A stretch of 10,030 nucleotides of DNA, from positions 1 to 10,030 of the forward strand of contig JAGWYX010000070.1 of the NCBI GenBank assembly GCA_018969165.1. Direction: 5' to 3'. The stretch is from Verrucomicrobiota bacterium (GTDB taxonomy: Bacteria; Verrucomicrobiota; Verrucomicrobiia; Limisphaerales; JAGWYX01). Positions 5,007 to 10,030 of this stretch are shown here, in pieces (position 1 is the stretch's first letter; each line of letters begins with the position of its first letter). The position numbers were made by a program, and so were the translations under genes. A model generated the notes under the pieces. That model did no database searches. It was not told where the DNA came from and worked only from the letters and a program-made list of their open reading frames with translations.

Positions 5007-6437
5007 TCAGTCTTTCAGCATTTCAGCCACGATTGCGGCGGTGCCGCTGTGGCCGACGATCTTCACCGGGCGCCCCTGCTCGATTAATTCGCCTTGTGAA
5101 ATGACATCGAGGATTTCGTCGCCGAACTGGGCCTTGCCGCTGGGGCGCAAGGTGGACAGCGCGACGCCGGTCCGGCCGAGGTGGGCGCTTTGCTGCTGCC
5201 ACTGGACGGCTTCGGTCCGGGTGCCGCTGGCCGAGGCGGAGACCATGGCGTGGTAGAGGGTGGTTTTGGGCAACCAACGGCTGGCAATCCAGCCGACCAG
5301 CAACGCGCCGAGCAGGGCAATGGACAGGTCGCGCAGCGGGACGCGCAATTGGGGCAAGGTCGGGATGGTCGGCATGCCCGGGTAGGTGTCCACGGCGGCC
5401 ATCACGATCGCCACCAGCATCAGGGCCGCACCGCTCAATCCCAGCACCATGGATCCCGGGAAGAAGAACAGTTCGAGGATGACCAGCGCCAGGCCCAGGA
5501 CGAACACCGCCGCCCACTCCAGGCCGGCCAGGCCAGCGACATAACCGCCCAGGAAATAGATGGCAAAGGCCGTGATGCCGATGATGCCGGGCAACCCGAA
5601 GCCCGGGGTTTTGAACTCGAGGTAGAGGGCCACGATGCCGACGATCAACAGCAGCGGGCTGATCGCATTGAGCCAGGAGGCCAGCTTCTCGGCTCCGGTC
5701 GGACGGATTCGGACCACGTTGGCCCCGACGCAGCCCAGCTTGGCCAGCAGGGCGTCCAGGCTGGCGACGGTGCCCAGGGACAGCAACGGTTTGGGGGGAT
5801 GGCCGAACGACTTTTCCGCCTCGACGTTGGTGAGGGTGAGAATCTGGCCTTTCTCATTGAGGACTTTGCCATCGATCTCCAGTCGTTTGTTCTTGTTGAT
5901 CATCGCCTCGACGACGTCCTTGTTGTGACCGTTTCTTTCGGCGCAGGCGCGGACCAGGGCGCTCAGGGCCGAGGTCATTTTGACCTCGACGGTGTCGGAG
6001 GGGCTCTCGACGCCGGCGCCGCCCGGCAACATCATGATCGGCGCGGCGGCCCCGATGACGCTGCCGGGAGCCATGTAGATCTTCTGGGTGGCGACCGCGA
6101 TGAACGCGCCGGCGGAGAAGGCCCGGTCGTTGACATAAGTGACGGTGGCGCCCTGGAACTTGCCGAGGATGCCCAGGATTTCCTCGGTCACGTCCACCCG
6201 CCCGCCGTTAGTTTGCATGTCGATCAGCAGCAGGTCGGCTTTGGCCTGCATCGCCTCCTTCACGCCGCGCCGGACCAGATAGACCATGGGCGGCATGATG
6301 TCGTCACGGATCGGGAGGATGAAAACCGTCTTGGGCCGCGGTGCTGGGCCGGCGTCCTCCGCTGCCCCGCGGGCCGGCGCGGCGGCGGGCCACGCCAGCA
6401 GCAACCACCACAAGACGATTGCCGGCCGGATTTTCAT
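5007..6437 (-). CDS. nfeD: NfeD family membrane serine protease, full-length (NfeD1b type)
   Basis: A 476-residue envelope protein. It has a signal peptide (1-25, MKIRPAIVLWWLLLAWPAAA) and a ClpP-class serine protease domain (about 36-240). Ser108 in FSAGAFIA is the likely nucleophile, and a Lys near 153 (VEVKMTSAL) is the likely general base, as in the Ser-Lys dyad of archaeal homologues. A hydrophobic bundle follows (about 259-348 and 370-387), then a C-terminal NfeD OB-fold (about 422-474, TGVALSTLRPSGKAQFGDEILDVIS). The known role of the family is membrane protein quality control, often beside a stomatin/SPFH (FloA or QmcA) gene. No such partner is in this window: the downstream neighbour is the convergent sigma cassette, 90 bases away. 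The ATG at 6437 begins the signal peptide. No Shine-Dalgarno is visible. A possible promoter is noted at 6531-6560. Confidence 0.93.
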   Translation of the reverse strand: MKIRPAIVLWWLLLAWPAAAPARGAAEDAGPAPRPKTVFILPIRDDIMPPMVYLVRRGVKEAMQAKADLLLIDMQTNGGRVDVTEEILGILGKFQGATVTYVNDRAFSAGAFIAVATQKIYMAPGSVIGAAAPIMMLPGGAGVESPSDTVEVKMTSALSALVRACAERNGHNKDVVEAMINKNKRLEIDGKVLNEKGQILTLTNVEAEKSFGHPPKPLLSLGTVASLDALLAKLGCVGANVVRIRPTGAEKLASWLNAISPLLLIVGIVALYLEFKTPGFGLPGIIGITAFAIYFLGGYVAGLAGLEWAAVFVLGLALVILELFFFPGSMVLGLSGAALMLVAIVMAAVDTYPGMPTIPTLPQLRVPLRDLSIALLGALLVGWIASRWLPKTTLYHAMVSASASGTRTEAVQWQQQSAHLGRTGVALSTLRPSGKAQFGDEILDVISQGELIEQGRPVKIVGHSGTAAIVAEMLKD

Positions 6438-6530
6438 GGCGACAAACCAGCGAGGCGCCGCTTCAGACCGACGCGGCCCCGCCCGGGCATATCATGCGTT
6501 TCCACCAATCGATATTTGCGTCCTGGAGGG

Positions 6531-6560
6531 GAAATACACCGACCGCGAAAGCGGCGTCAA
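6531..6560 (-). promoter_or_regulatory. Possible sigma-70 promoter for nfeD
   Basis: On the minus strand TTGACG (6560-6555) and TATTTC (6536-6531) are separated by 18 bases and lie about 95 bases before the nfeD ATG. The spacer contains an exact inverted repeat, CCGC/GCGG around a 4-base loop (6543-6554), which might bind a regulator. The -10 match is only fair, so this is a candidate. The rest of the 295-base spacer (6438-6732) holds a 5-bp hairpin (6589-6601) and repeat copy 2, and no gene. Confidence 0.3.
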
Positions 6561-6648
6561 AACTCGACTTGATTACGGCAAGTTTCACAGTTCAAGGAAC
6601 TTTAGCGCATCGGCTTATGCGGTGCAAGGCCAGGGAGCGGCCAGCAGC

Positions 6649-6673
6649 GCGGCGCGGCCGGAGGCCGCTGCCC
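6649..6673. repeat. GC-rich hairpin repeat, copy 2
   Basis: GCGGCGCGGCCGGAGGCCGC (6649-6668) is identical over 20 bases to 3316-3335, and the trailing GCCC is shared after one differing base (T here, A in copy 1). The GCGGCC-GGA-GGCCGC hairpin is at 6654-6668. It lies 59 bases beyond the stop of the oxidoreductase gene and about 210 bases upstream of nfeD, both on the minus strand. No T-run is attached in either direction. Confidence 0.75.
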
Positions 6674-6732
6674 TACCGCGCACCGGTTCAAGGAAAGCGA
6701 CGCTGGAACGGCGCGACGGTTGGCGGCACTTT

Positions 6733-8223
6733 CTAATCCACGGGGTACCAGTTCCGTCGGCGGGCGTCGCCGAGGCCGATGAGGTCGAAGGGCGCGATGG
6801 TCTGCCGGAGGTGCTCGAGCAAGGCCGCGCGGGCGGCTGGAGCGACCGGAGCGGTTCGGAAGAGGTCGGTGGCGGCGCGGCAGCAGGCCTGCATTGGGCC
6901 GGCAAATCGCGGCTGGCGGCACAGCAGGTAACCCGGCGCCAGGTGGGCCCGGCCCAGGCGGCGGTTGATCTCGGTGAAGCTGACGGCGGCAAAATAGAGG
7001 CGCGCCAGCGCGGTGAAGACCTCGAAGTCACCCAGGGTCGCGTAAAGCGCGCCGATCAAGCGCGCGGTTGTCTCGAGTTCGAGCCGGGTCTGGCGCGCAT
7101 AGGTCGCCAGCCGGGATTGGATGGTCTCAGGGTCCTGAGCACCAGCCAGGACGTCCGCCAGCCGGCTCACCCCCAGCAGATTCAGGGCTATGCCCGTGGA
7201 TAACAACGGATCGATGAAACCCGCCGCCGACGGCAACAACGCCCAGTTCCGCCCGGCAACCGTCCCGGTAGCGAACGCGAGCCGCGGCGCGTGCACGAGG
7301 GGAAACTGCATGCGCGCGGTCGCGAACTGTTCGCGCACGGTGGGCAAGCGTTCGAGCAGGCGGGCCCAACCCGGGGTGCCATCGGCCAGCTTCAATGCGC
7401 GTGCCAGGGCGTCAGTGGCGGCGACCCCGGCGCTGGTCAGTCCATTGTTGAAGCGCAATACCCAAATCCAGCCCCCGTCGAAGATGTGATGCACGGCGGC
7501 GGCGTCCACCGGGTAAGGAGGCGTTTCGTCGAATCGAGCGCGCGACGCCAGGAGGTCCGCCATTTTGCCAACGTCGGTGAAATGGCCGTAAAGGCCCTGG
7601 GTGGGCGGGGACATTTCGAGCGGGGCCTCCGGGAGGGCGAGCGCGCGATGGATGAACCCGCGCGGGCCGGAAGCGTCGAGCACGAGCTTGCAGCGGATGC
7701 GGAGATTCTTGCCGCCCTTTTGCGCGGTCAAGGTAAGGTCCGCCTCCCCTGGCTCCAGGCCGCAGAGCGCGACTTCATCCAGGTATTCGACCCCCAGGTT
7801 CTGGGCTTCCTGTGCCAGGAACTGGTCGAAGTCGGGCCGGTACCAGTGGGTATCGGCAACTTCATCGCGCGCGCTGGCGGCGACCAGGAGTTGATCCCGG
7901 CGCGCCGGGTCGGCCGCGAACGGCCGGCCAATCGGGTGTTGATAGAAGGTGAAGCCGCGCTTGAGCCCGCAGCCGATGCCCGGATACGTCCGCTGCCACG
8001 GACCCCATTTGGCGAGCGGCCGGACTCGAGGCAGGTCGTAGCGGTCGGCCAGTTCCTCCAGGATTTGATTGGCCAACGGGGTGGAGGATTCACCGATGAC
8101 AAATCGCGGGTGTTTGCCGCGTTCGAGCAGGATGACCGAGCGACCGAGCCGCCGGGCAATCATGGCCATCAGCGAACCACCAAAGCCGGAACCGACGACG
8201 GCGAGATCGAATTCGGCCGTCAT
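6733..8223 (-). CDS. FAD-dependent oxidoreductase, flavin-dependent halogenase-like
   Basis: A 496-residue soluble flavoprotein of the tryptophan-halogenase/geranylgeranyl-reductase group. The N-terminus is a Rossmann FAD site (VVGSGFGGSLMAMIARRLG, GxGxxG at 11-16, then ILLERG 31-36). GESSTP (44-49) matches the loop after it in this group, and LVLDASG (180-186) is the second FAD motif. The halogenase motif F-x-x-P-x-x-S-x-G is exact (F336, P339, S342, G344 in FIDPLLSTG). The W-x-W-x-I-P motif is degenerate, GWIWVLR (251-257), keeping both Trp and losing Ile-Pro. It may therefore be a halogenase relative acting as an oxidase or reductase. The C-terminal region (380-496) is helical and of unknown use. 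The start at 8223 overlaps the stop of the radical SAM gene (ATGA), so the two are translationally coupled and probably act on one substrate, which I cannot name. Confidence 0.85.
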   Translation of the reverse strand: MTAEFDLAVVGSGFGGSLMAMIARRLGRSVILLERGKHPRFVIGESSTPLANQILEELADRYDLPRVRPLAKWGPWQRTYPGIGCGLKRGFTFYQHPIGRPFAADPARRDQLLVAASARDEVADTHWYRPDFDQFLAQEAQNLGVEYLDEVALCGLEPGEADLTLTAQKGGKNLRIRCKLVLDASGPRGFIHRALALPEAPLEMSPPTQGLYGHFTDVGKMADLLASRARFDETPPYPVDAAAVHHIFDGGWIWVLRFNNGLTSAGVAATDALARALKLADGTPGWARLLERLPTVREQFATARMQFPLVHAPRLAFATGTVAGRNWALLPSAAGFIDPLLSTGIALNLLGVSRLADVLAGAQDPETIQSRLATYARQTRLELETTARLIGALYATLGDFEVFTALARLYFAAVSFTEINRRLGRAHLAPGYLLCRQPRFAGPMQACCRAATDLFRTAPVAPAARAALLEHLRQTIAPFDLIGLGDARRRNWYPVD

Positions 8224-9275
8224 GAGCGATCCGTGGGCGAGTGGCTGGGAGCCGGACCTGGCCGGCAAGCATCGCAACGCACGGACGGGAGCACCGTCTG
8301 GCACAGGTTCATCTCGCGGAGCCGGGCGGCCCGGGGCGCCGCGCACACCGGGCAATTGGCGAATTTCTCCAGGTCCCAAAGATCGGCGAAGACCCGGCCG
8401 CGTCGCAAGGCCATTCCGTATTCGAGGGCAGCTTCCAGCGCGTCGAGTTTGGGCGGCACGAAATTCCCGTGGGCCGCGAGCGTCTCGAGCGCGCCGTTGC
8501 CGCCGCGGGTGGGGATGAGGGAAAGCACCGTGGCGCCGCAGGCAAAGGCAAAGTCGATCGAGCGTTTGGCCCAAAGGCCCGCTTCGGCTGGCTCGAGAAA
8601 CGGGGGCTGAACCAGCACAAACACGCGCAGCGCAATCCCGTGCCGCTGGAGGAATTCGGCGGCGCGGCGGAACTGGTCCAGAGACATGCCTTTGTTGAGT
8701 TTTTTGAGGACGTCCGGGTGGGCGACTTCGAGCCCCACGGCGATTTCCAGTTTGGGCAGTTGGCCACCGGGGTGGCCGGCGGCCAGGAGATCACGGAAGC
8801 GCAGGCAGGATTGGCCGACGAGCGCGGGGTGGCACTCGACAATGACGCGTTCGAAGGCCCGCACGCGAGCGGCGATGGGCGGGTAATCCGCGGGCGGGAT
8901 GGCGCGCGGGTCGAAGAAACTGCCGGCGTTGTAGAGTTTGATCTGGCGCGCGAGGCGCGGCGGGCCGCCGTTGGAGGAGGCGTTGGTTTGCGACTTGAGG
9001 GAATCGAGGGCGTGATCGATCTGGCGTGGGATGGCGCCGAGGGGCAGCGTCTCCGCCAAGGCGTACCGCCAGAGGTCGCACATCACGCAGCGCCACGGGC
9101 ATTCGCGATTGGTCAGGAAGACCGTGGCGATCCGGACCAATTCGCCGGCCGCGTCGGGTTCATCCTCGAGGAAGCAGGCGTGGGGGCGCCACGGATCCAG
9201 CGGCAGCCGCGAGCCGCGGCGCGCGGTAATCCATCGGTCCCGCTCGCGGCTGCGTTCTGGATAGACATCGGTCAA
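8220..9275 (-). CDS. Radical SAM enzyme, Elp3/RaSEA-like
   Basis: A 351-residue enzyme with the radical SAM cluster motif CxxxCxxC at Cys59, Cys63 and Cys66 (ECPWRCVMCDLW), which binds a 4Fe-4S cluster and cleaves S-adenosylmethionine. KLYNAGSFFDPRAIP (113-127) and VIVECHP (144-150) resemble the core of the Elp3-like family that includes archaeosine synthase RaSEA. GLEVAHPDVLKKLNKGM (181-197) is the usual radical SAM strand-helix. Further Cys pairs near the C-terminus (CPVC 308-311; CDAC 334-337, with Cys325) could hold a second metal site. Being bacterial and beside a flavoenzyme, it need not act on tRNA; the substrate is unknown. The start is TTG at 9275, since TDVYPERSRERDRW looks like the family N-terminus and no ATG or GTG lies in frame upstream nearby. 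It is the first gene of the unit with the oxidoreductase. Confidence 0.87.
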   Translation of the reverse strand: MTDVYPERSRERDRWITARRGSRLPLDPWRPHACFLEDEPDAAGELVRIATVFLTNRECPWRCVMCDLWRYALAETLPLGAIPRQIDHALDSLKSQTNASSNGGPPRLARQIKLYNAGSFFDPRAIPPADYPPIAARVRAFERVIVECHPALVGQSCLRFRDLLAAGHPGGQLPKLEIAVGLEVAHPDVLKKLNKGMSLDQFRRAAEFLQRHGIALRVFVLVQPPFLEPAEAGLWAKRSIDFAFACGATVLSLIPTRGGNGALETLAAHGNFVPPKLDALEAALEYGMALRRGRVFADLWDLEKFANCPVCAAPRAARLREMNLCQTVLPSVRCDACRPGPAPSHSPTDRS

Positions 9276-9286
9276 GGCCCGAACTT

Positions 9287-9298
9287 CGGAAATTTCCG
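9287..9298. promoter_or_regulatory. 12-bp palindrome upstream of the radical SAM gene
   Basis: CGGAAATTTCCG is a perfect palindrome 11 bases before the TTG start of the radical SAM gene, in the 159-base space between it and the divergent membrane-protein gene. It could be an operator controlling the two-gene unit. No clear -10/-35 pair is attached. Confidence 0.35.
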
Positions 9299-9434
9299 GG
9301 GACGGGTCAAGTCGGTGGTCTGGGCTGACTGGCGGTGAGGGGGCGACACGAGTGTCGATGGTTGCGAGAGGAACCGTTCATCGCGGTACAAAACTTGACT
9401 TGCGCGGTAATCGTTTCCAGGTTTCCTGAGATCG

Positions 9435-9839
9435 ATGAACTCCCTCAGTCGAGGCCGAATTCGTGCCGCCTACGCCGTGGCTGTGGGGGCGGACCTCCTG
9501 CAAATCGGGTTGTTCCCGCTTTTCGTCGAAGGGATCGCCTCGCCGTTGAACGCGACCCTGGATGTGATCGTGGGCCTGGTCTTGACGTTGCTTGTGGGTT
9601 GGCACTTTGCCTTCCTTCCCACCTTCATCGTCGAACTGGTGCCGCTGGTGGACGTCGTCCCGACGTGGATCCTGGCGGTTTTCATCGCGACGCGCCAAAC
9701 CCGCGGCGCGCCCGCGGCCCCCGCCTCGACGCGTCCTGTGCCGCCAAACCAAAGCCAATCGGCCGCGGGCGCCAGCCCGGTTATCGAGGTCGAGTCTTCC
9801 GTGACCCGGGAGTCGCGACCCGGCGCGCCGTCGCGGTGA
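9435..9839 (+). CDS. Small multi-pass membrane protein of unknown function
   Basis: Not recognised. The 134 residues have a short basic N-terminus (SRGRIR), three likely membrane segments at about 13-34, 42-58 and 62-86 (the last ending VVPTWILAVFIATR), and a Pro/Ala/Ser-rich polar tail (90-134) that looks disordered. Acidic and polar residues inside the membrane region (Asp20, Glu67, Asp73) are unusual and might line a polar path. It is divergent from the radical SAM gene (159 bases between starts), so the two could share control. TTGACT at 9395-9400 resembles a -35 box but no good -10 follows at the right distance. The ATG at 9435 has only a weak GAG upstream. Confidence 0.7.
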   Translation: MNSLSRGRIRAAYAVAVGADLLQIGLFPLFVEGIASPLNATLDVIVGLVLTLLVGWHFAFLPTFIVELVPLVDVVPTWILAVFIATRQTRGAPAAPASTRPVPPNQSQSAAGASPVIEVESSVTRESRPGAPSR

Positions 9840-9901
9840 GCTGCGTCGAGGCGCCACCGCGGACCGCGGACCCAGTTTTCGCGCCGAATCTGATGGTCGG
9901 G

Positions 9902-10030
9902 TCAGGGAATCTCGGCAAGCAGGGAAAGCACCAACCCAATCAGAAACACCAGCATCCCTTCGGCGCTCCACCACCAGCGAAAGCTGACCGGGGTCGGGTC
10001 GGATCGCCGCGCGTGCCACCAGAAGAGCAG
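9902..10030 (-). CDS. Membrane protein, C-terminal end only, N-terminus beyond right edge
   Basis: The minus strand is open from the window edge for 42 codons to a TGA at 9904-9902. The peptide has a basic stretch (HARRSDPTP), then aromatic residues (SFRWWWSAEG), and a strongly hydrophobic helix (MLVFLIGLVLSLLAEIP) that ends at the stop. This alternation of a charged loop and a membrane helix with W-rich edges looks like the last segment of an integral membrane protein. It is convergent with the small membrane protein ending at 9839, 62 bases away. Family cannot be told from this fragment. Confidence 0.55.
   Translation of the reverse strand: MLFWWHARRSDPTPVSFRWWWSAEGMLVFLIGLVLSLLAEIP

Noticed and set aside
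5181..6572. Plus-strand open frame of 463 codons opposite nfeD
   Set aside because: Antisense to nfeD, whose protease, membrane and OB domains are clear. The shadow is rich in Gly, Gln, Asp and Arg and has no hydrophobic core pattern.
8224..8574. N-terminal extension of the oxidoreductase to 613 residues
   Set aside because: The extension overlaps the radical SAM gene in another frame. The FAD-binding motif starts right after the ATG at 8223, which also forms the ATGA overlap.
7291..9338. Two long plus-strand frames opposite the oxidoreductase and radical SAM genes
   Set aside because: Both are antisense to genes with intact FAD, halogenase and CxxxCxxC motifs; their translations show no domain.
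9395..9423. Sigma-70 promoter for the small membrane-protein gene
   Set aside because: TTGACT is a good -35, but 17 bases on the -10 position reads CAGGTT, which is not a match, so no promoter is claimed.
9378..10019. Minus-strand open frame of 213 codons across the right end
   Set aside because: It overlaps the small membrane-protein gene on the other strand and is Arg/Asp-rich without a pattern. The membrane-protein fragment in a different minus-strand frame at 9902-10030 is more protein-like.

Overview
The window is GC-rich bacterial DNA with densely packed genes, few clear Shine-Dalgarno sites, and GC-rich palindromic repeats between genes. Protein features (an XerD-type recombinase behind purC, a full-length NfeD1b protease, an ECF sigma cassette, a radical SAM and halogenase-like pair) and the style of the repeats suggest Verrucomicrobiota. 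That placement is an inference from general knowledge, not a search result. I see no tRNA, rRNA, CRISPR array, transposase or phage gene.

Layout. (1) 1-607, minus strand: an Ala-rich secreted protein that runs off the left edge, followed by a 419-base spacer with a heptamer repeat and an 18-bp perfect palindrome. (2) 1027-2839, minus strand: purC (SAICAR synthase) then xerD (tyrosine recombinase), with one base between stop and start, so purine synthesis and chromosome-dimer resolution appear to share a transcript. (3) 2933-3190, plus strand, divergent from purC: an 85-residue orphan with a histidine-kinase-like phosphoacceptor helix and no ATPase domain. A 358-base spacer follows, with one copy of a GC-rich hairpin repeat and a 14-bp-stem terminator. 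(4) 3549-4916, plus strand: an ECF sigma factor, a one-pass membrane protein that is probably its anti-sigma factor, and a membrane-anchored Spy/CpxP-like helical protein. The last two overlap by 4 bases. This looks like an envelope-stress cassette. (5) 5007-6437, minus strand, convergent: NfeD with a signal peptide, a ClpP-class serine protease domain, a membrane bundle and a C-terminal OB domain. The second copy of the hairpin repeat lies upstream of it. (6) 6733-9275, minus strand: a radical SAM enzyme translationally coupled (ATGA overlap) to a flavin-dependent halogenase-like oxidoreductase. This is the best candidate in the window for an uncharacterised pathway. (7) 9435-9839, plus strand: a small hydrophobic membrane protein divergent from the radical SAM gene. 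At the right edge (9902-10030, minus strand) is the C-terminal end of another membrane protein.

The genes do not form one pathway. They are four or five independent transcription units, mostly housekeeping and envelope functions, plus one unexplained two-enzyme operon. Many long open frames on the strand opposite these genes are shadows caused by high GC and are not annotated.
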